NCBI GenBank assembly: GCA_021731385.1
Contig: JAKFXM010000053.1
Location: 1 to 11,402, forward strand
DNA from: Methanobacteriota archaeon
Lineage (GTDB): Archaea > Altiarchaeota > Altiarchaeia > IMC4 > QMZM01
Length of the DNA: 11,402 nt
Direction: 5' to 3'
The translations under genes and the position numbers were made by a program. The notes beneath the pieces were generated by a model. It was not told the origin of the DNA, made no database searches, and saw nothing but the letters and a program-made list of their open reading frames with translations. Below are positions 1 through 5,957 of this stretch, piece by piece (positions within the stretch are counted from its first letter, which is position 1; every line of letters starts with the position of its first letter).

Positions 1-124
1 TTCCTCCTATACTGAATACCCCCCACAGCCAGGCAACACTCACAACAGCAAGAATTATAATTATCGCCCAGCCATAAGTCATCAGGAATTCAGGTGATGC
101 CTGCGCTTTTTTAGGGGATTTCAT
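1..124 (-). CDS. Pilin-like protein with class III signal peptide (5' part only)
   Basis: This frame starts at the ATG at 124-122 and runs off the left edge after 41 codons. It begins MKSPKKAQASPEFLMTYGW, followed by a hydrophobic stretch rich in I, L, V and A. A short basic leader, then Q-A-S-P-E-F and a hydrophobic helix, is the hallmark of archaeal class III (type IV pilin-like) signal peptides. These are cleaved just before the Q by a prepilin peptidase, and the helix then packs into a pilus or anchors a surface protein. The mature part is outside the window, so major pilin, minor pilin and other secreted protein cannot be told apart. No clear ribosome binding site is visible. A small open frame ends 7 bases upstream on the same strand, so the two could be co-transcribed. 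The signal type is clear; the function is inferred. Confidence 0.8.
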   Translation of the reverse strand, partial: MKSPKKAQASPEFLMTYGWAIIIILAVVSVAWLWGVFSIGG

Positions 125-204
125 ATTTCTGTTATAGATTATTCATATCCACTATAATAATGCCGGGATTATCCTTATTAAAATCATCAATTTTCTTGCC
201 CGAA

Positions 205-347
205 TCAGAAACTATAAGTTTCTGACCCGAATCAGCCTTCCCGATTGAGCCTTTAGGCTCAATGGGCCCGAATTGGGCAGAGCCCAATTGGGTATAGCTG
301 AGTGATTTCATCACTCAGATATATGTCGGAGAACCTTTGGTTCTCCG
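205..347. repeat. Row of five perfect short-loop hairpins
   Basis: Five perfect inverted repeats follow one another: 205-225 (9-bp stem, loop ATA), 244-263 (8 bp, loop TTTA), 271-289 (8 bp, loop AGA), 298-318 (9 bp, loop TTC) and 327-347 (9 bp, loop TTT). Starts are 39, 27, 27 and 29 bases apart, with spacers of 18, 7, 8 and 8 bases. Stem sequences are mostly unrelated, so this is a repeat of architecture and not of sequence. A short CCCGAAT-type motif recurs in the spacers (199-205, 226-232, and CCCGAAT at 267-273; a shorter CCCGAT at 240-245). It is not a CRISPR array, because the repeats are not conserved. What it does is unknown. Confidence 0.85.
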
Positions 348-427
348 CCACACCCAAAAAATGCTTTGCAGTTTTTCGTTGTATTATAAAGTATATCCTC
401 AATCCTAAAATAGTTTCTTTTGGGGAT

Positions 428-462
428 GCAAACACTTTTCTTTTCTAAAGAAAAGGGTTTGC
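428..462. repeat. Long hairpin downstream of NAC
   Basis: The arms 428-443 and 447-462 pair over 16 positions with one mismatch (A434 against G456) around a TCT loop. The arms are GCAAAC, then CTTTTCTTT, and the complement. It lies about 30 bases past the NAC stop on the minus strand, so it could be a 3'-end structure of that mRNA. No U-run follows the stem directly; the nearest is about 70 bases further on. It shares the 3-nt loop of the other hairpins in the window. Confidence 0.8.
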
Positions 463-491
463 TTTCTAGTTACCGGACACCATTTTTGAAT

Positions 492-830
492 TCATCCCTT
501 TAATTTCATTATTGCTCCAGCAATATCGCCATTTGATTCTTCCAGCGCAGTCCTTGCCGTATCTTCACTCACATTTGCCTGCTCTGCAACCATCATTATA
601 TCCTCGTCAGAAACTTCAACTTTGACTTCGCCAACCTGCTCTTTTATATTGCCTGAAATCTGGAACATTGTCTGTCCCTGCATAACCGTCTTCACAACCT
701 GCGGATTTTCAATAACAATGTCCTTGTCTGCGCACTTTATCACAACGCTCTCTGCATTAATCTCGTCCATATGGATGCCCATTTTCTTCATTGCCTGCTT
801 CATCTGCCTTGGGTTTATGTTCGGTAACAT
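492..830 (-). CDS. nac: Nascent polypeptide-associated complex protein (archaeal NAC)
   Basis: The 112-residue product matches archaeal NAC. It is a homodimeric, ribosome-associated factor that shields nascent chains at the exit tunnel. Residues 1-20 (MLPNINPRQMKQ...) are the basic ribosome-contacting start. Residues about 22-70 form the NAC beta-sandwich (ADKDIVIENPQV, QGQTMFQISG). Residues about 75-112 form a UBA domain (VSEDTA...NGDIAGAI). I chose the ATG at 830-828 because family members begin just before the NPRQM motif. A TTG at 857 would add 9 residues without similarity to the usual start. The gene diverges from thpR with a 42-base gap that must hold both promoters. No ribosome binding site is evident, so a leaderless or short-leader mRNA is likely. 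Family identity is firm. Confidence 0.95.
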   Translation of the reverse strand: MLPNINPRQMKQAMKKMGIHMDEINAESVVIKCADKDIVIENPQVVKTVMQGQTMFQISGNIKEQVGEVKVEVSDEDIMMVAEQANVSEDTARTALEESNGDIAGAIMKLKG

Positions 831-872
831 TTTGCTATAGATATTCTTTAATTTCAAATCTTAAAAGTTAAC

Positions 873-1421
873 ATGGTGAGGGCATTTATGGCAATACCCT
901 GTCCTGAAGGTGTCAGAAAAGGGATTATTGAAATGCAGAACAGAATTGAAAATCTGGGTAATCTAAAACTTGTAGAGCCAGAGAATATCCATCTGACCCT
1001 GAAATTTCTCGGAGAGGTTGATGAGGGGATGATTGAGAGAATTTCTGAAAAATTAGACTTGCTCTCTGAGGCAGAAAGGTTTGAAATTTCGCTAAAGGGA
1101 TTGGGGGTATTCCCAAAGCCCAATTATGTAAGGGTAATATGGATTGGTGTTGACAGGGGTGCTGACAGGATAGTGGAATTGCATAAAAGGATCGATTCTG
1201 AATTAAATCCTATGGGATTCCCAAATGAAGATAATTTTAATACACATTTTACCATTGCAAGGGTGAAATCAATAGATAAAAAAGCATTGAGTGATGTCCT
1301 TAATAAAAATTCAAATACAGAATTCGGAGGCTGGACAGCAGACAGGATCGAATTAATGAAAAGTGGATTAACCCCTAAAGGGCCAACGTACTCTGTGCTG
1401 CATACTGCGTATTTAAGGTAA
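873..1421 (+). CDS. thpR: RNA 2',3'-cyclic phosphodiesterase (2H family)
   Basis: This 182-residue protein belongs to the 2H phosphoesterase family (LigT/ThpR). It has two HxTx motifs, H40-L-T-L and H125-F-T-I, about 85 residues apart as the fold requires. The paired histidines hydrolyse 2',3'-cyclic phosphate RNA ends to 2'-phosphates. Bacterial and archaeal members were also named for an in vitro tRNA half ligase activity. Length is normal for the family and the start MVRAFMAI fits. The ATG at 873 has an AT-rich stretch about 25 bases upstream (around 846-851) and no clear ribosome binding site, which would suit a leaderless transcript. The KaiC-like gene starts 16 bases after the stop, probably in the same operon. 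The physiological RNA substrate is not shown by the sequence. Confidence 0.93.
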   Translation: MVRAFMAIPCPEGVRKGIIEMQNRIENLGNLKLVEPENIHLTLKFLGEVDEGMIERISEKLDLLSEAERFEISLKGLGVFPKPNYVRVIWIGVDRGADRIVELHKRIDSELNPMGFPNEDNFNTHFTIARVKSIDKKALSDVLNKNSNTEFGGWTADRIELMKSGLTPKGPTYSVLHTAYLR

Positions 1422-1437
1422 TAGGAAAAATAGTTTT

Positions 1438-2157
1438 ATGATGAACAAGATAAAAACAGGTATTGCCGGTCTGGACGAGATGCTTGGCGGCGGGCTTATA
1501 GAGGGAAGGCCATATCTAATAGCGGGTGGTCCGGGAGCGGGCAAGACTATACTCGCAATGGAGTTTCTTATTGAGGGAACAAGAAACAGGGAGAAGGGCC
1601 TTTACATCTCACTTGAAGAGTCTGCAGGTCAACTGAGAGAGGACATGGCTTTATTCGGCTGGAATCTTGACCTGATAAAGATAGTTGACACAACACAGGA
1701 ATTAAGTCTTGACAAGTGGCTGATAAAATCAAACAGCGTTATGTCAAAGCCGGAATTTACACTTCAAAATCTCGTTAAGGTCATTGAGGAAAAATTAAAT
1801 ACATATGACCCCAAGAGGATCGTAATAGACTCGATAACATCAATCAGGCTTCTTTACGAGAATAAGTCGGACATGAGGAGAGAGATTCTTTCACTAATGA
1901 ATTTTCTTTCAAGATCCGGCTGCACCACGCTTATTACAAGCGAAACGGGAACGGATTATGAAACATCAAAAATCCTGATGGAGGAATTTCTTGCAAGTGG
2001 CGTGATAAAATTGCATTCAATAGAGCGGAGGGGGGAGATAATAAACGCCATAGGCATAGAGAAGATCAGGGGGTCGGATTTCGACAGGCACCTAAGGCCA
2101 ATGAAGATCTCAGATGAGGGTATTGTTATATTCCCAAATGAAACTGTTTTTGAGTGA
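1438..2157 (+). CDS. Single-domain KaiC-like RecA-superfamily ATPase
   Basis: The 239 residues form one RecA-type ATPase domain of the KaiC/GvpD/RAD55 group that is abundant in archaea. It opens with the typical TGIAGLDEMLGGGL. Walker A is GGPGAGKT at residues 30-37. The catalytic glutamate pair is in SLEES (about 60-61), and Walker B is RIVIDS with D131, followed by the TSI segment. It has one domain, unlike the two of cyanobacterial KaiC, and lacks KaiC's phosphorylated second domain. A role in circadian timing should therefore not be inferred. Most such archaeal proteins have no assigned role; signalling or DNA-linked functions have been proposed. Two adjacent ATGs (1438, 1441) could both start it. 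It sits 16 bases after thpR and ends 16 bases from the end of the convergent sepF. Confidence 0.9.
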   Translation: MMNKIKTGIAGLDEMLGGGLIEGRPYLIAGGPGAGKTILAMEFLIEGTRNREKGLYISLEESAGQLREDMALFGWNLDLIKIVDTTQELSLDKWLIKSNSVMSKPEFTLQNLVKVIEEKLNTYDPKRIVIDSITSIRLLYENKSDMRREILSLMNFLSRSGCTTLITSETGTDYETSKILMEEFLASGVIKLHSIERRGEIINAIGIEKIRGSDFDRHLRPMKISDEGIVIFPNETVFE

Positions 2158-2173
2158 CGAATTTAGGAATTTA

Positions 2174-2512
2174 TCATGCCCTATGCACGATCTTTATCCC
2201 TGCCGGGACAATCATAATCCTCTCATTTGAAATCCTGCCCATATCCCCGTCAATATCGGTACATGTATCCTTCAATCTCTGTATAATCCTACCAAGAAGT
2301 GCCTTCTTGGGGAGTACATTCCCAAGATTCAGAATTACAATGTTCTTGTCTTCCATCTCCTTCAGTACCATATCAATGGCATTGCCTTCGCCGTCCAAAT
2401 CGATGGATTTAACATAGATCAGATCATCTTTATCCGCTTCGCTATCAGTCAGGTATTTATCTATATTAATATCCTTCTCTTCACCCATTCCAAGAATTCT
2501 TTTCAATACCAT
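2174..2512 (-). CDS. sepF: Archaeal SepF cell division protein
   Basis: The 112-residue protein matches archaeal SepF (formerly DUF552). SepF binds FtsZ and anchors it to the membrane at the division site in archaea that divide with FtsZ. The N-terminus MVLKRILGM fits the short amphipathic membrane-binding helix. An acidic linker follows (residues about 11-31). The SepF core runs from about 32 (IYVKSIDL) to the end, including KNIVILNLGN, RIIQRLKDTC, DIDGDMGRI and the final ERIMIVPAGIKI. The segment LPKKALLG, between the central strand and following helix, is encoded by a perfect 8-bp hairpin with a 3-nt loop (2292-2310). The gene diverges from alaS through an 81-base gap with a large palindrome. 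No ftsZ is in the window. Confidence 0.92.
   Translation of the reverse strand: MVLKRILGMGEEKDINIDKYLTDSEADKDDLIYVKSIDLDGEGNAIDMVLKEMEDKNIVILNLGNVLPKKALLGRIIQRLKDTCTDIDGDMGRISNERIMIVPAGIKIVHRA
2292..2310. repeat. Perfect hairpin inside sepF
   Basis: CCAAGAAG (2292-2299) and its complement (2303-2310) enclose the loop TGC. It has the same 8-bp-stem, 3-nt-loop form as the row at 205-347. It lies within the sepF coding sequence and keeps the reading frame, encoding part of LPKKALLG in a variable part of the family. Confidence 0.75.
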
Positions 2513-2522
2513 TTTAACTCAA

Positions 2523-2551
2523 TATAAAGTATATGAGATATATACTTTATA
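2523..2551. promoter_or_regulatory. Palindrome in the divergent sepF/alaS promoter region
   Basis: The arms TATAAAGTATAT (2523-2534) and its complement (2540-2551) are perfect over 12 bp around a 5-base centre (GAGAT). The palindrome carries a TATAAA-like box on each strand, between the sepF start (2512, minus) and the alaS start (2594, plus). The minus-strand box lies roughly 35 bases from the sepF ATG, which fits an archaeal promoter with a short leader. For alaS a second AT-rich box (about 2555-2564) is better placed. The palindrome could be a promoter with an overlapping operator. Its core recurs at 5907-5939. No mapped start sites are available, so this is inference. Confidence 0.55.
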
Positions 2552-2593
2552 ACTAAAATATAAATTTGATGCTTTCTTAATAAATGGGGTAAG

Positions 2594-5446
2594 ATGTCAG
2601 AATACGGGGTTGAGTTATTCATGAAGGAGAAATTTCAGAGAAAAAAATGCCCAAAATGCGGAAGGTTTTTCTGGACCCTCGGGGAAAAGATTAATTGTGG
2701 TGAACCCCCCTGCGAGGAGTATTCTTTTATAGGGAATTCCCCGGTAAAGAGGAAATTCAATTTACATGATATGCGCAACCTATATCTAAAATTCTTCGAG
2801 AAAAACGGGCATACGGTGATTTCGCGCTATCCGATAGTTGCAAGATGGAGGGATGATGTCTTTTTTACCCAGGCTTCAATCTACTGCTTTCAGCCATGGG
2901 TCCTGCTTGGCGTTGTAAAGCCGCCTGCAAATCCCCTGACGATATCACAGACCTGTGTAAGATTTAATGATATCGACAATGTAGGAAAGACGGGGAGGCA
3001 TTTCACGATGTTTGAGATGATGGCACATCATGCCTTCAATACAAGAGGAAATTTTGTATATTTTAAAGACAGGACAGTAGAGTTATGCCACAAACTGTTG
3101 ACTGATGAGTTGGGTATTAATCCTAAAAAAGTCTCATACATAGAGGCTCTGTGGTCCGGCGGCGGAAATTCCGGTCCTTGTTTTGAGGTAATTGTTGACG
3201 GTGTAGAACTTGCAACCCTTGTCTTCATGATGTATGAAGAAAAAAATGGCACAAAAAAAGAGATGGAGATGCAGGTAGTAGATACAGGATATGGTCTGGA
3301 GCGGTTTACATGGCTCTCCCAGGGAACATCAAGCGCCTATGAGGCAGTATTTGGCGATGTTCTTGAGAAATTGAAAAAAGACCTGGAATTAGAAAGTGAC
3401 AACAAAATTCTGTCAGAGTATTCAAGGGTTGCAGGTTTGATGAAGATTGAAAGTGCAGGAGATCATGAAAAAATGAAGATGGAGGTTGCAAAAAGACTTT
3501 CAATTTCCTTAGAGGAACTGCATGGGGTCATAGCACCCCTTGAAAATCTCTACGCAATCTGCGACCATACAAGGGCGCTCATGTTCATGCTCAATGACGG
3601 GGTTATGCCGTCCAATGTCAAGGAAGGCTATTTTGGAAGGCTTCTTGTAAGAAGGGCATTGCGTTCCATGAAGTTATTAGGATTAACCATGCCTCTTTCG
3701 GATATAGTAAAATTGCAGATAGAGTATTTCAAGGGTGATTTTTCCGTGATAAATGAGAACAGGAGTGAAATCCTGAAACTCGTAGATGTCGAAGAGGAGA
3801 AATTCAGAAAAACCGCTGAGAAAGGAAAAGGGATAATAAAAAAACTTGAAGAAAAGATATCTGCCGGGGGAAATGACAGGATTGAATTTGATAATTTAAT
3901 CGAACTCTACGATTCAAACGGGCTTACACCGGACTTTGTAAAGGAATTCTCATCCCTAAGGGTAGAAATTCCTGCGGATTTCTATATAAGGGTCGCACAG
4001 AGGCATGAAACCATAGAAGCTGAGAAAAAGGCCGAAATCAGGGTTCCTAATGTTGCCCCGACCATTCCCGGTTTTTATGAAGATTCCGGAGTTAGAAAAT
4101 TTAATGCAAAGATTATTTCAAAATTCGACAGTTATATAATCCTAGACAAGACCTACTTTTATGCAGAGGGGGGAGGACAGGAATCTGATCATGGCAGAAT
4201 TAATGGGGTTGATGTTGTCGATGTTCAGAAGGTCAGGAATATCATAATTCATGGGGTTGAGGGGGATATTAGCGGGGTGTCGGAGGGTGATGAGATAAAC
4301 TGCGAGATAGATTGGGAAAGACGAATCCAGTTAATGCGGCATCATACCGCAACCCACATCATAAACGGCGCGGCAAGAGAAATTCTTGGAGGTCATGTCT
4401 GGCAAACTGGTGCAAATAAAGGTGTTGATAGTGCAAGATTGGACATAACACATTATGCCCGGCTTGAGGACAGTGAAATTGAGGAGATAGAAAATTTGGC
4501 AAATAGGGTGGTTAAGGAAAACAGGAAGATTGAAATCTCATTTATGGATAGAAATTCTGCCGAGAAAAAATACGGATTTAGGCTTTATCAGGGTGGTGCA
4601 GTTCCCGGAGGGGAGATAAGGATTATCAACATAACGGGGTGGGATGTCGAGGCATGTGGCGGATTGCACTTCCTGAATACAGGAGATGCCGGCTTGATAA
4701 AAATTACGGGCTCAAAGAGGATTCAGGACGGTGTCGTCAGGTTGGAATTCGTTGCAGGAAAAGCAGCAGAGAGATATATGAAGACCCCGCAGGCGGATGA
4801 AGATCTCAAGATGATCGCAAGAGTATTCTCGGTATCTGTTGAGCAACTCCCAAAGACAATAGAGAGGTTTAAGAAGGAATGGAATTCACAACTGGAGGAG
4901 TTGAAAAAAACTGATGCTCTGCAATTTCAATTGCAGAGCAGTAAAAATTTTCCGCAGGAAAATTTTTTTGAAGAAGGGGCAGAAAAGAAATTCAGCATGA
5001 AATACGGGAAAATCCCTGATGCCAACTCCTATGAATCAGCAAAGCATCTCTTTGAGGAGTGGAAATCGCAGAGGAAACAGATTCAAATTCTAAGGGAGGA
5101 AGCAGGTAAAATACTCAGGGAAAAACTAAAGGAAAGATTTAAATCCGGATTTGAGGAAAAGGATAGTGTAAAAATTGTAAAGGAAGTTGTCTGTAATTTT
5201 GACATAAAAACCCTGACAGAGATTTCAAGGGAAATAATTGAGCCGAATTCAATACTTATACTGCTGAATATTTCGGAGGAACGCTCTAATTTTGTAATTG
5301 CCTCAAATTCGGGTTTTAACGCCAATGAAATTTCAGAAAATTTATCCAAACTACTTGGCGGGGGTTCTCATGGGGACAAAAATTTCGCGGTCGGTGGTGG
5401 AAAATCAAAGGATGCGGAGAGAATTTTGATGGAATTTAAGTTGTGA
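2594..5446 (+). CDS. alaS: Alanyl-tRNA synthetase, archaeal type
   Basis: The 950-residue enzyme charges tRNA-Ala with alanine using ATP and edits mischarged Ser/Gly-tRNA. The archaeal N-terminal zinc element is visible as C19-x2-C22 and C35-x4-C40 (CGEPPC). The class II catalytic core follows, with FTMFEMMAHHAF (motif 2 region) and DTGYGLERFTW (motif 3 region). The editing domain has zinc ligands H584-x3-H588 (HTATH) and C688-x3-H692 (CGGLH). A helical linker follows, and the end is the C-terminal DHHA1-like domain with GGGSHG and AVGGGKS. The length is slightly above the roughly 900 residues common in archaea. Residues about 774-792 (ALQFQLQSS and KNFPQENFF) are encoded by two adjacent perfect hairpins (4915-4967) in the linker, which may explain part of the excess. 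I kept the ATG at 2594, near the expected distance from the zinc element. Confidence 0.98.
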   Translation: MSEYGVELFMKEKFQRKKCPKCGRFFWTLGEKINCGEPPCEEYSFIGNSPVKRKFNLHDMRNLYLKFFEKNGHTVISRYPIVARWRDDVFFTQASIYCFQPWVLLGVVKPPANPLTISQTCVRFNDIDNVGKTGRHFTMFEMMAHHAFNTRGNFVYFKDRTVELCHKLLTDELGINPKKVSYIEALWSGGGNSGPCFEVIVDGVELATLVFMMYEEKNGTKKEMEMQVVDTGYGLERFTWLSQGTSSAYEAVFGDVLEKLKKDLELESDNKILSEYSRVAGLMKIESAGDHEKMKMEVAKRLSISLEELHGVIAPLENLYAICDHTRALMFMLNDGVMPSNVKEGYFGRLLVRRALRSMKLLGLTMPLSDIVKLQIEYFKGDFSVINENRSEILKLVDVEEEKFRKTAEKGKGIIKKLEEKISAGGNDRIEFDNLIELYDSNGLTPDFVKEFSSLRVEIPADFYIRVAQRHETIEAEKKAEIRVPNVAPTIPGFYEDSGVRKFNAKIISKFDSYIILDKTYFYAEGGGQESDHGRINGVDVVDVQKVRNIIIHGVEGDISGVSEGDEINCEIDWERRIQLMRHHTATHIINGAAREILGGHVWQTGANKGVDSARLDITHYARLEDSEIEEIENLANRVVKENRKIEISFMDRNSAEKKYGFRLYQGGAVPGGEIRIINITGWDVEACGGLHFLNTGDAGLIKITGSKRIQDGVVRLEFVAGKAAERYMKTPQADEDLKMIARVFSVSVEQLPKTIERFKKEWNSQLEELKKTDALQFQLQSSKNFPQENFFEEGAEKKFSMKYGKIPDANSYESAKHLFEEWKSQRKQIQILREEAGKILREKLKERFKSGFEEKDSVKIVKEVVCNFDIKTLTEISREIIEPNSILILLNISEERSNFVIASNSGFNANEISENLSKLLGGGSHGDKNFAVGGGKSKDAERILMEFKL
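4915..4967. repeat. Two adjacent perfect hairpins inside alaS
   Basis: Hairpin one (4915-4940) has 11-12-bp arms, TGCTCTGCAAT and complement, with a very small centre. Hairpin two (4943-4967) has perfect 11-bp arms, AAAAATTTTCC and complement, around the loop GCA. Their starts are 28 bases apart, close to the spacing at 205-347 and 5881-5939. They lie in frame in the linker before the C-terminal domain of AlaRS, where families vary in length. Confidence 0.85.
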
Positions 5447-5466
5447 ATGAGATAGATTAGTGTGAT

Positions 5467-5787
5467 ATGACTAAAATAGAATTTGCGGATTATAAAAATA
5501 GGGCATATCTTTCAGCAATTGAAGCTGCAAAATATTTAAGGGGTTCAAATATGAAAAACTCACCTAAATGTTCTTTTTGCGAGAAAGTAATTAAAAAGAA
5601 AGAGGAGTTATTTATTTTAAAAGAGGATGTAGAAGACTGGGATAGCAACATTCATAGAATAAAAGTAATAAAAGCCGACAAAGCCGCTTGTGTTGAGTGC
5701 TTGATAGATTACATTGAAGACACAGAAAGAGTTCCAAGAACTTCATCACAAATTGAATATAGATATATAGGCATTGAAGATTGCTAA
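5467..5787 (+). CDS. Small Cys4 (zinc-finger-like) protein of unknown function
   Basis: I do not recognise a family for this 106-residue frame. It holds two CxxC pairs, C35-S-F-C38 and C75-V-E-C78, separated by 36 residues, which would suit a single zinc site of treble-clef type. The middle is rich in lysine and glutamate, and the C-terminal part is acidic (DYIEDTE). There are no membrane segments or signal peptide. It begins 20 bases after alaS, and the sequence GTGAT touches the ATG, which is too close for a normal ribosome binding site. An internal ATG at 5551 has AAGGGG a few bases upstream and would give a 78-residue protein that keeps both Cys pairs. The DNA is more AT-rich than alaS or idsA, a hint of different origin. 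It overlaps the next possible frame. Confidence 0.6.
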   Translation: MTKIEFADYKNRAYLSAIEAAKYLRGSNMKNSPKCSFCEKVIKKKEELFILKEDVEDWDSNIHRIKVIKADKAACVECLIDYIEDTERVPRTSSQIEYRYIGIEDC

Positions 5788-5911
5788 TGCAATCTATTAC
5801 GCCATCACAGAATTAAAACCAATAAAGAAAATTTATGAGAATTTAGAAAACATCGAAAAAACTTACGAACTGATTACAAGAAATGAACGAAGTTCATTTG
5901 TTGGCTATTAG
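5774..5911 (+). CDS. Possible small ORF or frameshifted continuation of the Cys4 gene
   Basis: In the +1 frame relative to the Cys4 gene, a stretch open from 5771 reads MKIANAIYYAITELKPIKK and continues through ENLENIEKTYELI to a TAG at 5909-5911. This assumes a TTG start at 5774. The composition looks protein-like (amphipathic helices, good codon variety), but there is no ATG in the frame. Two readings are possible. It may be a separate 45-residue protein overlapping the upstream gene by 14 bases and translationally coupled. Or it may be the true C-terminus of the Cys4 protein, reached by a frameshift mutation, sequencing error or programmed slip near 5771-5787. The last codons are encoded by the hairpin at 5881-5899. 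No function is suggested. Confidence 0.35.
   Translation: MKIANAIYYAITELKPIKKIYENLENIEKTYELITRNERSSFVGY
5881..5899. repeat. Perfect short hairpin before the idsA promoter region
   Basis: AAATGAAC (5881-5888) and its complement (5892-5899) enclose the loop GAA. The 8-bp stem and 3-nt loop match the other hairpins. It starts 26 bases before the next hairpin (5907-5939), the same pairing and spacing as in alaS. Confidence 0.75.
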
Positions 5912-5939
5912 AAAGTATATCGGAGATATACTTTCTAAT
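5907..5939. promoter_or_regulatory. 15-bp palindrome upstream of idsA
   Basis: The arms ATTAGAAAGTATATC (5907-5921) and its complement (5925-5939) pair perfectly over 15 bp around GGA. The palindrome ends 18 bases before the idsA ATG. Its right arm contains ATATACTTT, about where a TATA box for a leaderless idsA would be. The core AAAGTATAT-N5-ATATACTTT is identical to that at 2523-2551. It could be an operator overlapping the promoter, a transcript end structure for the small genes upstream, or simply one more member of the hairpin set. Confidence 0.55.
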
Positions 5940-5957
5940 TCAAAGACAAAATAAGAT

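Larger units (their letters stand above)
125..491. other. Mostly noncoding region rich in hairpins
   Basis: These 367 bases between NAC and the pilin-like gene hold no convincing gene. They carry five consecutive short hairpins (205-347), a larger hairpin (428-462), and at 385-396 the 12-mer TATAAAGTATAT, which is identical to the left arm of the palindrome at 2523-2551. A run of six A at 356-361 reads as six T on the minus strand. With the 428-462 stem it could end the NAC transcript. A 60-codon frame on the minus strand (314 down to 132, GTG start) stays open through the hairpin row. Its last 20 or so residues look protein-like, but most of it is made of hairpin arms. I do not call it a gene. 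Confidence 0.6.

Noticed and set aside
205..347. CRISPR array
   Set aside because: Spacing is regular, but the repeat units differ in sequence, are palindromic throughout and have no unique 30-40-base spacers or cas genes nearby.
505..530. Inverted repeat around AGCAAT in the NAC gene
   Set aside because: The stem is 6-7 bp with almost no loop and encodes the conserved UBA residues DIAGA; it is below the size of the other hairpins.
1438..2157. Circadian clock KaiC
   Set aside because: There is only one RecA domain, no second phosphorylation domain and no kaiA/kaiB neighbours; this is the widespread archaeal KaiC-like group.
3963..3984. Imperfect hairpin TAGAAAT/ATTTCTA with loop TGC in alaS
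   Set aside because: It needs a bulged base and encodes the common VEIPADFY segment of archaeal AlaRS, so it is more likely a coincidence.
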